From: an uncultured Eubacteriales bacterium
GTDB lineage: Bacteria > Bacillota > Clostridia > Christensenellales > Aristaeellaceae
NCBI GenBank assembly: GCA_902781095.1
Contig: CACZHW010000021.1
Span: 1-38,506 of the forward strand
DNA: 38,506 nt
Direction: 5' to 3'
The stretch's first letter is position 1. The number at the start of each line of letters is the position of its first letter. The notes beneath the pieces were generated by a model. That model made no database searches. It was not told the origin of the DNA and worked only from the letters and a program-made list of their open reading frames with translations. The translations under genes and the position numbers were made by a program. Below, one piece after another: positions 31,808 to 38,506 of the stretch.

Positions 31808-31810
31808 GTG

Positions 31811-31845
31811 CAAACAAAAAACAAAGGGCGGAACCTCTTCCGCCC
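31811..31845 (-). terminator. Terminator of the nuclease gene
   Basis: Minus strand GGGCGGAA / TTCCGCCC (31845-31826) with a four-base loop, followed by TTTGTTTTTTG. Confidence 0.85.
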
Positions 31846-31906
31846 ATGCTCCGGCGGCCCTCCTGCAGGGGAAGGCCGCCTCCCGTATTGTTCTGTTTTG
31901 CGGCGC

Positions 31907-32734
31907 CTACGGCCTGCATTTGCCGCAGGGCGTAAGGCCCTCGCGGATGAGATCGCTGCGCAGGCCCGTGCGCTCCCGCCGGTTCCGCCGGGAGATGTTC
32001 CCGGCGTCCGGACAGTCTGCCGCGTGGAACTTCCCCGTACGCGTGTTCACGACGTAAGCGTGGCTGCCCGCGGCCGTCCCCCCGCTCTCCCAGTCGTCCG
32101 CGCGCGTCGTGTACCCCGTCGCGTAGTCGATGGCCACGCCCGGTTCGCTGTTGGGGAGCAGCACACAGAAGCGCAACCCTGCCCCGGCATCCTCCGCCGA
32201 TTCCGCCTCCAGCAGCACCGCGGAGCACAGCAGGTTGTCGCCGTCGTACAGCGGCGTCACCCGGTAGAAGACGTGGTTGCCCGTCTTGCGGATGTACGCG
32301 GCGATCTCATTTTCCCTCGGCAGCATCAGCGAATGGTTCAGCGCGTGGGTGCCCGTAAACAGGTTGTTCAGCTCGTCCGCACCGCCCAGCTGCCGCCCGA
32401 TCAGGTGGCAGCGGTTGTACACCCACCGGTCCCGGATGAAGCCGTAGGCCGCGTTGTGCAGGCCCGTCGGACGGAAGTCCGCGATGTCGGCCCGTTCCTC
32501 GCCCTGGCGCAGTTCCGGCCCCAGCACCGCGGTGGCGGCCGTGCACCGGCCCAGCGCGTCCCTCTCTCCGTAACGGATCACGACGTGACGGCCGTTCAGC
32601 CCGCCGAAGTCGGGCACGCTCTCCAGCACCGTCTCCCGCGGCGCCGGAAATTCCGCGAAGGCGGCCGCAAAGGGGAGCAGCAGCGCCAATGCGCACAGGC
32701 ACAGCGCCGCACGGGCGATCCAATGCTTACGCAT
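31907..32734 (-). CDS. Secreted DNA/RNA non-specific endonuclease
   Basis: 275 residues with a signal peptide (~1-27, ending AAAFA). The nuclease core has the beta-beta-alpha metal motif: YNRCHLIGRQLGGADELNNLFTG, with the catalytic His, then THALNHSLMLPRENEIAAYI carrying the metal-binding Asn. This resembles streptococcal EndA/DNase-type enzymes (NRxHLI). The C-terminal KFHAADCPDAGNIS and LTPCGKCRP segments form a small Cys/His site typical of secreted clostridial proteins. The start at 32734 lies eight bases after GGAGG. It overlaps the membrane-protein gene by eight bases. Roles could be nutrient scavenging or DNA processing; the sequence does not decide. Confidence 0.85.
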   Translation of the reverse strand: MRKHWIARAALCLCALALLLPFAAAFAEFPAPRETVLESVPDFGGLNGRHVVIRYGERDALGRCTAATAVLGPELRQGEERADIADFRPTGLHNAAYGFIRDRWVYNRCHLIGRQLGGADELNNLFTGTHALNHSLMLPRENEIAAYIRKTGNHVFYRVTPLYDGDNLLCSAVLLEAESAEDAGAGLRFCVLLPNSEPGVAIDYATGYTTRADDWESGGTAAGSHAYVVNTRTGKFHAADCPDAGNISRRNRRERTGLRSDLIREGLTPCGKCRP

Positions 32735-33398
32735 GGGCATCCTCCTCCATCCGCACGGAGCGCACGATCATGGAAAGGGCGAGCAGCACGACGAAGAGAA
32801 ACGCCACCAGGCCGGAGACGCCCTCCATGGTATAGGTGAACCGGTCCGTGCTGCTGCCGAAGGTCCCCATCATCGAGCGCTCCAGCGAGAGGATCGAGCC
32901 GGCTGCCGCGGCAAGGGAAATGTTGCGCAGCATGACCAGGAAGAGATCCCCGCGCCGGTGCGCCGCCGCGGCGCTGACGATCGCCTTGATGACGATGGCA
33001 AATGTAAAGGCCGCAACGGCGATCATGACGGCCACGGGATAGCGCCTGCCCACCGAATTTGAAATCGTCAGCCTGACGATGGTCGACAGGATCACCGCCA
33101 GCAGCAGCAGTCCGATCCCCGTAAACCGCATGGCGCGCCTCGGGGACAGGCTGACGGGCGCCCCGCTGCGGCAGGACAGCACGCACAGCCGCATCAGCCC
33201 GAGCACGGTGTGGTAGACGGCCATCACCGCGAACCACCCGGACTGGCCGATCAGGCCGAGGAGGGCATTGAAAACCGCATAGCAAAGGTTCCAGCCCATG
33301 CTCATCACGGCAAAAAGGATCAGCCTGAACCGGCGATCCTTCAAAAGCCTGTTTCCTGTATCGGTTCGCGCCATTGCGCTGATCAGTCTGTTCTTCAT
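32727..33398 (-). CDS. Polytopic membrane protein of unknown function
   Basis: 223 residues with about six predicted membrane segments, for example FRLILFAVMSMGWNLCYAVF, FTGIGLLLLAVILSTIV, VAVMIAVAAFTFAIVIKAIV and VAFLFVVLLALSMIV. I do not recognise a named family. It is translationally coupled to the secreted nuclease, which starts inside its last codons. The ribosome site is weak. It has its own promoter with an inverted repeat around the start site, so it is probably under a dedicated repressor. Confidence 0.75.
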   Translation of the reverse strand: MKNRLISAMARTDTGNRLLKDRRFRLILFAVMSMGWNLCYAVFNALLGLIGQSGWFAVMAVYHTVLGLMRLCVLSCRSGAPVSLSPRRAMRFTGIGLLLLAVILSTIVRLTISNSVGRRYPVAVMIAVAAFTFAIVIKAIVSAAAAHRRGDLFLVMLRNISLAAAAGSILSLERSMMGTFGSSTDRFTYTMEGVSGLVAFLFVVLLALSMIVRSVRMEEDAHA

Positions 33399-33418
33399 AG
33401 GGCATCCGTCTGTGCACT

Positions 33419-33465
33419 GCAGCGCAGTCCGTGAAGTACTACTTGACTACATAATACTGCGCTGC
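33419..33465. promoter_or_regulatory. Inverted repeat overlapping the membrane-protein promoter
   Basis: GCAGCGCAGT (33419-33428) and ACTGCGCTGC (33456-33465) are perfect complements 27 bases apart. Between them lies the partly symmetrical AGTACTACTTGACTACAT. The set covers the -10 and start region, as expected of an operator or leader hairpin. Confidence 0.5.
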
Positions 33466-33479
33466 GGATGGCGCGTCAA
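33451..33479 (-). promoter_or_regulatory. Sigma-A promoter for the membrane protein and nuclease genes
   Basis: Minus strand TTGACG (33479-33474), 17-base spacer, TATTAT (33456-33451). Confidence 0.65.
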
Positions 33480-33538
33480 ACAGTTCCTGCATACGTCACG
33501 CGACACCACCGGTTCATCCGGAGATTTTCTTAAAAACG

Positions 33539-36133
33539 TTAAGGCTCGAACGGCGTTCCGTCCGGATGCACGAGGACTGCATCCGTTCCGGCAAATGCGT
33601 CCGCCTCTGTTCCTGCTGCTGCTCCTTCCGGGATGACGATGACCCGCGCGTACTGCAGATTTGCAAAGGCACCGCTTTCAATCTTTTCCACGCCGTCCGG
33701 CAAAATGTACAGTTCCGCTGTCGTTCCGGTCAAAGCGTTTGCAGAGACCGTTTTCAGCGAGGCGGGCAAACGGATCGTCGCTGCCTCTCTGACGGTCAGC
33801 GTGCACGCAGCGGTAGCCCGCCCGTCAAAGGTCGCTACGATACGCGTCCGGCCCGGGGCCAGGGCCTGCACCCTGCCGCTTTCATCCACCACGGCGACGG
33901 ATGGGTCTTCGCTGGTCCACGTCGCCCCGACCTCTCCGATCTCCGTTGTCCCGATTCTCGCCTGGGCGGTCAGCTGCAGCGGTTCATACGGGATAAGACC
34001 CGCCGCTGCCGGCGTGACCGAGATGGCTGAAACCGGTCGCACGATATGCAGCGTCGCCGTCTTTGTAAGGCCGGATATCGTGTCTTTGGCCGTCAGAACA
34101 GTATCCCCGACCACATACCCGGTAATGCTGCCCGCCGGTGAGATTTCAACCGCCAGCGCATTATCGGCAGACCACTCCAGATGGACCGTGGCGTCTTCCG
34201 GCGTCACCGCCGGTACGGGCGCGGCAATGCTCTTTTTGGCCTGCACATACAGTTCCGCAGGGATGGTGAAGTCCTCTGCCATCGTCACCACATGTACCGT
34301 GCACTGCGCCGTCTTTCCTTTTACCGTCAGTGTAAGCGTCGTCTCCCCGTTTTGCAGGGCTGCAAGGACTCCGTCCTCCGACACCGTTGCAACAGTCGGA
34401 TCGGAGGATGTCCAAACCGGCACAAGGTCCGGCGTGTTGGGGAAGATCTCCGCCGTCACCGTCTTCTGTGTTCCATTTTGCACATACAGGTCTTCCGGCA
34501 GGGTGATGCGCCCGATTTCCTCAAACGGCTTCTGATCGAGCAGGACGACCTTAAAGCCGTTCCGGTTTGCCCACGCCTCGGCGACTGTATACTCATAGCA
34601 ATAAATCGTCGTATTCGGATTAAAGGCGCTGTCTCCGATACTCGTAACCATCTCCGGGATATAGACTTCCTTCAGCCGCCGACAGTCATAAAACGCGCTC
34701 TGCCCGATCTCATTTACGCTATCCGGAAAGGAGACATGATTCAGCAGCGTGCAGCCGCTGAAAGCAGCTTTGCCGACAGCCGTCACGCTCTGCGGGATAA
34801 CAGCCGAGGCCATGCCCGTGTCCGCGCTGACCACTTCAAATCCGCTGACTTCATTCTGATTGAAAGTATGCTTGAGGCTGATTCCCGGATAGTCCGGGTC
34901 CATGAAGGTGTAGCCCGCACGGCTGAGGCTGACGGCGGTTTCACTTCCAATTTTTGTATATAAAGCAGCATTGCAGCCAAAGAAGGCCATTTCATCCACA
35001 GCGGTTACCGTTGACGGCAGCATAATAGATGCTAGATTCGTACAACCTCTAAAAACTTCATTACTAGTCGATAATAAGCCTTTACCCATTATTAGGTTGT
35101 TCAGATTCTTACATCCATAAAAGGCATGTTCCCCAATTGTTAATACACCATCTTGCACCATAAAATTTTCTAAAGCTTCACAATTGTTAAAAGCAGCAAC
35201 CCCGATTTCCGCTTTATCTCCTTGAATAACAAACCTTTTTAGTTTTGTGCAATTATCAAAACAGCGATCTCCTACTTTAATCGGGGCACCTGTAGGTATC
35301 GTTATCTCTTCCAAAGCACTACACCTTGCAAAAGCGTATTCTTCCAATTCTTCACATACACTTCCTTCAGTGAACAAAACCTCCTCCAATTGGGTGCAAT
35401 AATTAAAAGCCGAGTCCTTGATACTAATCTTTCCTCCACACATATATACTCGTTTAAGGCTATCACATTTGCTAAAACTTCCACTTCCTACTATCGTTGA
35501 ACTAATTGCCGGTATTCTTATCTCTTCCAACGCACTGCACCCGGCAAATGCCCCCATACCTAATCCAATGCAACTGCTTTCATCATTAAATAGTACTTCC
35601 TTTAGCGCAGTGCAGTTTTCAAATGTATATTCGTCCAAATAAACCTTTGAAGCATTATTAAAGGTCACCTTTTTAAGACTTGAATAATAAGCAAAGCATC
35701 CAGACCCATTTATATTTACATCTCCATAAAAACTGATTTCCTCAACGCTGTCATTTGAAAAATAATCACCGAGTACTTTCACATCTCCAAGAAAAACAAC
35801 TTTCTTTAGCTGATGTAAACTCATAAAGCACTCTGTTTCCACATTGGTTACTGTTTCAGGGAATACAATACTTGTAATATTGTCCTTATAATTACCATTG
35901 CGTATGCTATAAACTGGATACCCATCCAAAGATGTTGGAATTTCGATATCTCCGCCAGGCCCATTGTATCCAGTAATTCTGCACATCGTTGTGCTCACGC
36001 CTTCGCTGCTTACACTTACCAACTCATAAGTATAGTCTCCACAAACGGCAGCACAAGCACAGACACCGAAGAAACAGCATAACATTATTTCAATAATAAA
36101 CAGCATCTTCAATTTACTGGAGAACCACAGCAT
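33539..36133 (-). CDS. BspA-like leucine-rich-repeat surface protein with three Big2 (Ig-like) domains
   Basis: 864 residues. A short signal peptide with several cysteines (~1-30) is followed by a long LRR_5/BspA repeat region (~60-530), with units such as FENCTALKEVLFND, FAGCSALEEIRIP and FYDCRRLKEVYIPEMVTSI. Three bacterial Ig-like (Big2) domains follow (~540-790), each with a WTSSDPTVATVS-like core, and a final partial repeat reads LPDGVEKIESGAFANL. Such proteins act in adhesion or matrix binding. No LPxTG anchor or membrane tail is seen. The first ~370-400 codons are markedly AT-rich and the rest are GC-rich like the genome. Start ATG 36133 follows AAGGAGG. Confidence 0.88.
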   Translation of the reverse strand: MLWFSSKLKMLFIIEIMLCCFFGVCACAAVCGDYTYELVSVSSEGVSTTMCRITGYNGPGGDIEIPTSLDGYPVYSIRNGNYKDNITSIVFPETVTNVETECFMSLHQLKKVVFLGDVKVLGDYFSNDSVEEISFYGDVNINGSGCFAYYSSLKKVTFNNASKVYLDEYTFENCTALKEVLFNDESSCIGLGMGAFAGCSALEEIRIPAISSTIVGSGSFSKCDSLKRVYMCGGKISIKDSAFNYCTQLEEVLFTEGSVCEELEEYAFARCSALEEITIPTGAPIKVGDRCFDNCTKLKRFVIQGDKAEIGVAAFNNCEALENFMVQDGVLTIGEHAFYGCKNLNNLIMGKGLLSTSNEVFRGCTNLASIMLPSTVTAVDEMAFFGCNAALYTKIGSETAVSLSRAGYTFMDPDYPGISLKHTFNQNEVSGFEVVSADTGMASAVIPQSVTAVGKAAFSGCTLLNHVSFPDSVNEIGQSAFYDCRRLKEVYIPEMVTSIGDSAFNPNTTIYCYEYTVAEAWANRNGFKVVLLDQKPFEEIGRITLPEDLYVQNGTQKTVTAEIFPNTPDLVPVWTSSDPTVATVSEDGVLAALQNGETTLTLTVKGKTAQCTVHVVTMAEDFTIPAELYVQAKKSIAAPVPAVTPEDATVHLEWSADNALAVEISPAGSITGYVVGDTVLTAKDTISGLTKTATLHIVRPVSAISVTPAAAGLIPYEPLQLTAQARIGTTEIGEVGATWTSEDPSVAVVDESGRVQALAPGRTRIVATFDGRATAACTLTVREAATIRLPASLKTVSANALTGTTAELYILPDGVEKIESGAFANLQYARVIVIPEGAAAGTEADAFAGTDAVLVHPDGTPFEP

Positions 36134-36164
36134 ATTACAAATCCTCCTTGTCTTAGTGATATTA

Positions 36165-36192
36165 TTGTATCATTCGCAGGTATTGATAGCAA
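36165..36192 (-). promoter_or_regulatory. Candidate promoter of the LRR protein gene
   Basis: Minus strand TTGCTA (36192-36187), 16-base spacer, TACAAT (36170-36165). A short palindrome AGCAAG-TTT-CTTGCT (36188-36202) overlaps the -35. Confidence 0.5.
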
Positions 36193-36244
36193 GTTTCTTG
36201 CTATTTCTATAAGATACAGAGACTGCATCTTAATCCATTGGTTA

Positions 36245-36271
36245 TTAGCACTCATTCTTTTTGAGTGCTAA
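36245..36271. promoter_or_regulatory. CIRCE operator (HrcA binding site)
   Basis: TTAGCACTC, nine bases, GAGTGCTAA: a perfect match to the CIRCE consensus bound by the heat-shock repressor HrcA. It ends seven bases before the -35 of the htpG promoter. Confidence 0.95.
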
Positions 36272-36278
36272 ATTTTCC

Positions 36279-36307
36279 TTGACTTTCCCATCCAGCGGGC
36301 ATACAAT
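36279..36307 (+). promoter_or_regulatory. Sigma-A promoter of htpG
   Basis: TTGACT (36279-36284), 17-base spacer, TACAAT (36302-36307). Transcription would begin near 36314. Confidence 0.85.
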
Positions 36308-36362
36308 AGGCTCCGCAAAGAACGTCCGCGGGTTTCCGTGGCTAGTCCAAGGAGGTTTTCGT

Positions 36363-38288
36363 ATGGATCCGATTCGTGGCAGCGTCTCCATCGAGGCGCA
36401 GAATATCATGCCCATCATCAAAAAGTGGCTCTACAGCGACAAGGATATCTTCATCCGCGAGGTCGTCTCCAACGCCAGCGACGCCATCACCAAGCTGCGC
36501 ATGGTGGACAGTGCGGCGGCAGCCCAGTGCTCCATCCGCGTGGAGGTCGACAAGGCGAAGAAGGAACTGCGCTTCATCGACGACGGCGTCGGCATGACGG
36601 CGGACGAGGTCGCCACCAACATCAACCAGGTCGCCTTCTCCGGCGCCAAGTCCTTCCTCGCCGAGTACGCGAAGGAGGGCGAGGACAACGGCATCATCGG
36701 CCACTTCGGCCTGGGCTTCTACTCCGTCTTCATGGTCTCGGACGCCGTCGAGATCGACACTCTCTCCTTCCGCGAGGGCGCGGAGCCCGTACACTGGGAG
36801 AGCGCGGACGGCATGGCCTTCGAGATGACCGCCGGCTCGAGGACGACCCGCGGCACCACCATCACCCTGCACATCTCCGACGCCGAGGAGGAATTCCTGG
36901 ACGCCTGGCGCGTGCGCGAGGTGCTGAACCGCTACTGCGCCTTCATGGCCGTGCCGATCTACCTGGAGGAGATCAAGGAGAAGAAGGAGCCGGAAGCCGT
37001 CGTAAAGGACGAGAAGGGCGAGACCGTCTCCGAGACGAAAGACGTCGCGGAGGAAAAGAAGGAAGAGCCGAAGCCCATCAACGACATCCATCCCCTGTAT
37101 ACCAAGGCCCCGCAGGACTGCACCGACGAGGAGTACAAGGAGTTTTATAAGAAGACCTTCCACGAGTTTGAGGACCCGCTGTTCTGGATCCACCTGAACG
37201 TGGACTACCCCTTCAAGATGAAGGGCATCCTGTACTTCCCGAAGATCCGCGACCAGTTCGGCGGCATCGAGGGCCAGATCAAGCTGTACTCCGGCCAGGT
37301 CTTCGTGGCCGACAACATCAAGGAGGTCATCCCGGAGTTCCTGATGCTCCTCAAGGGCGTCATCGACTGCGCGGACTTCCCCCTCAACGTCTCCCGCTCC
37401 TTCCTGCAGAACGACGGCTACGTGCGCCGCATCAGCAACCACATCACCAAGAAGGTCGCCGACCGGCTGACCGGCATGTTCAAGACGGACCGCGCCGCCT
37501 ACGAGGGCTTCTGGCCGGACATCCATCCGTTCATCAAGTACGGCGTGATGCGTGACGACAAGTTCGCCGAGCGCATGAAGGACGTGCTCCTCTTTAAGAC
37601 AACGGAGGGCAAGTTCCTGACCCTTGCCGAGTACAAGGAGCGCAACGGTGAGAAGCTCCCCGACAAGATGGTCTACACCACCGACGCGGCGCGCCAGGAC
37701 GCGGCCGTCCGCCTGTTTACGGAGCGCGGCATCGACGTGGCCGTGCTCGACCAGGCCATCGACGTCAACTTCATCTCCTACATGGAGTACAGCGGGGACG
37801 CGGAGAACAAGTTCCACTACTGCCGCGTGGACGCGGAGCTGGACAGCCTGACCGACAAGGACGCGGACGACGCCGCGCTGCTGGACGACGAAAAGCTGAC
37901 CGCCCTGGTGCGCGAGGCCAGCGGCAAGGATGACCTCGCGGTCGAGGTCAAGCCCCTTGCCAACGAGGCCATCCCCATGATGCTGATCGAAGACGAGCAG
38001 AGCCGCCGCTTCAACGACATGGGCCGCATCTACGGCCGCAGCGAGTTCACCATGCCGGAGAAGTACTCCGTGGTGCTCAACAGCCGCAACGCCACCGTCC
38101 GCAAGCTCTCCGAGCGTGAGAAGGACGAGCGCAGCGTGCTGCTCACGCGCCAGCTCTGCGACCTGGCCGAGCTCTCCCGCCAGCCGCTCACGGCCGAGCG
38201 CATGACGGAGTTCCTGCGCCGCTCCATGGAGATCGTGAACCTGGCCGCCGGCGAGGCCGAAGCCCCCGCCGAGAAGACCGAGGCTTGA
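36363..38288 (+). CDS. htpG: Chaperone HtpG (bacterial Hsp90)
   Basis: 641 residues. The GHKL ATPase domain is clear: NASDAITKLRMV, FIDDGVGMTADEV (adenine-binding DxGxG) and IIGHFGLGFYSVFMV (ATP lid, GxxGxG). The middle domain has PLFWIHLNVDYPFKMKGILYFP, and the segment KGVIDCADFPLNVSRSFLQND carries the catalytic-loop Arg. A charged Lys/Glu linker (~215-245) sits inside the N-terminal half, and the C-terminal dimer domain ends in an acidic EAEAPAEKTEA tail. ATG 36363 is chosen because AAGGAGG precedes it and the family N-terminus starts there; an upstream in-frame ATG overlaps the CIRCE element. CIRCE implies HrcA heat-shock control. Confidence 0.97.
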   Translation: MDPIRGSVSIEAQNIMPIIKKWLYSDKDIFIREVVSNASDAITKLRMVDSAAAAQCSIRVEVDKAKKELRFIDDGVGMTADEVATNINQVAFSGAKSFLAEYAKEGEDNGIIGHFGLGFYSVFMVSDAVEIDTLSFREGAEPVHWESADGMAFEMTAGSRTTRGTTITLHISDAEEEFLDAWRVREVLNRYCAFMAVPIYLEEIKEKKEPEAVVKDEKGETVSETKDVAEEKKEEPKPINDIHPLYTKAPQDCTDEEYKEFYKKTFHEFEDPLFWIHLNVDYPFKMKGILYFPKIRDQFGGIEGQIKLYSGQVFVADNIKEVIPEFLMLLKGVIDCADFPLNVSRSFLQNDGYVRRISNHITKKVADRLTGMFKTDRAAYEGFWPDIHPFIKYGVMRDDKFAERMKDVLLFKTTEGKFLTLAEYKERNGEKLPDKMVYTTDAARQDAAVRLFTERGIDVAVLDQAIDVNFISYMEYSGDAENKFHYCRVDAELDSLTDKDADDAALLDDEKLTALVREASGKDDLAVEVKPLANEAIPMMLIEDEQSRRFNDMGRIYGRSEFTMPEKYSVVLNSRNATVRKLSEREKDERSVLLTRQLCDLAELSRQPLTAERMTEFLRRSMEIVNLAAGEAEAPAEKTEA

Positions 38289-38316
38289 CACCGGTTGCGC
38301 AGTTGCCTTATAATAA

Positions 38317-38346
38317 GCGGGCTTTCCGAAGGGAAAGCCCGCTTTT
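38317..38346 (+). terminator. Rho-independent terminator after htpG
   Basis: GCGGGCTTTCC / GGAAAGCCCGC (38317-38327, 38332-38342), tetraloop GAAG, then TTTT. Confidence 0.93.
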
Positions 38347-38349
38347 CAC

Positions 38350-38391
38350 GGAGGTGTATCGAAGTGGTCATAACGGCCCTGACTCGAAATC
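38350..38391 (+). pseudogene. 5' half of a tRNA-Ser-like gene, broken after the anticodon loop
   Basis: The stretch begins GGAGGTGTATCGAAGTGGTC and continues with the D-arm and CCCTGACTCGAAATC, which matches the 5' half of tRNA-Ser with anticodon CGA. The 3' side of the anticodon stem should read about TCAGG but reads TCGTG. No variable arm, T-arm or complementary CACCTCC acceptor strand follows within the remaining 115 bases. Integrative elements often use tRNA genes as attachment sites, so a recombination scar is possible; decay is the alternative. Confidence 0.5.
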
Positions 38392-38416
38392 GTGCCGACG
38401 AAACGGGACCCCTTTT

Positions 38417-38494
38417 CTGAAACCTCTTTATTTATAAGGGTTTTCAGTCACCCATGATCGAATCCCCGTAAAAGTTCTCTCCTAAAGTTCTCTC
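38417..38494. repeat. Hairpin and tandem direct repeat at the window end
   Basis: An imperfect hairpin CTGAAA...TTTCAG (38417-38447) is followed by two direct copies of AAAGTTCTCTC (38471-38481 and 38484-38494), 13 bases apart. Together with the broken tRNA-Ser this is the sort of arrangement seen next to integrase attachment sites, but the window ends before any integrase could appear. Confidence 0.4.
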
Positions 38495-38506
38495 ATTTTT
38501 CCTGAG

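Noticed and set aside
36183..36213. TTGATA ... TATAAG as an htpG promoter upstream of CIRCE
   Set aside because: The spacer is 19 bases and the match is weaker than TTGACT-17-TACAAT. It is kept only as a possibility in the CIRCE finding.
6548..38506. CRISPR arrays
   Set aside because: The only repeated short units are palindromic intergenic elements, the duplicated BMC-H genes and the LRR coding repeats. None has regular spacers.

Overview
The window looks like a chromosomal segment of a GC-rich member of the Clostridia (Bacillota), most likely a gut or anaerobic-digester anaerobe. The evidence is the conserved Firmicutes block mrnC-thyX-rlmB-yacP-sigH followed by tRNA-Gly and tuf, a perfect CIRCE operator, sigma-A type promoters with 16-18 bp spacers, strong GGAGG ribosome sites, and short GC-rich intergenic repeats. 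An assignment below class is not supported by the sequence alone. Both solute-binding proteins have plain signal peptides without a lipobox, which is unusual for a classical monoderm.

Layout. Positions 1-3821 hold the housekeeping block (minus strand). Positions 3841-6524 hold a HAD phosphatase, a KDG-type sugar kinase and a ProX-like tRNA deacylase. Positions 6548-20321 hold one long minus-strand operon for a bacterial microcompartment (BMC). Positions 20648-24421 hold a divergent sugar-type ABC importer. Positions 24515-31507 hold a D-allose/D-allulose type operon (alsA-C-E-K-B) followed by a LacI regulator and a CAT-like acetyltransferase. Positions 31907-33398 hold a secreted nuclease and a membrane protein. 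Positions 33539-36133 encode a BspA-like leucine-rich-repeat surface protein. Positions 36363-38288 encode HtpG under a CIRCE operator. The window ends in a truncated tRNA-Ser-like sequence and short repeats.

The centrepiece is the BMC operon. In transcription order it encodes a class II (fuculose-phosphate type) aldolase with a C-terminal encapsulation helix, a CoA-disulfide-reductase/NADH-oxidase flavoprotein, a two-subunit family I CoA-transferase-like protein, methylthioribose kinase (MtnK), methylthioribose-1-phosphate isomerase (MtnA), PduL-type phosphotransacylase, CoA-acylating aldehyde dehydrogenase, a PduS-like Fe-S flavoprotein, a PduT-like BMC-T shell protein, two near-identical BMC-H proteins, a LacI regulator and four BMC-P (EutN/CcmL) vertex proteins. 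MtnK, MtnA and a class II aldolase are the known enzymes of the DHAP shunt, which converts 5-deoxyribose or 5-methylthioribose (by-products of radical-SAM and SAM metabolism) to DHAP plus acetaldehyde or methylthioacetaldehyde. I infer that this operon packages the aldehyde-releasing half of that pathway in a microcompartment. The importer that shares its control region would bring in the pentose.

I know the DHAP shunt as a soluble pathway. I do not recall an experimentally described BMC dedicated to it, although catalogues of BMC loci may already list relatives. The operon shows no alcohol dehydrogenase, no diol dehydratase, no EutBC and no glycyl-radical enzyme, so its signature substrate and its redox balance differ from the classical Pdu, Eut and GRM systems.
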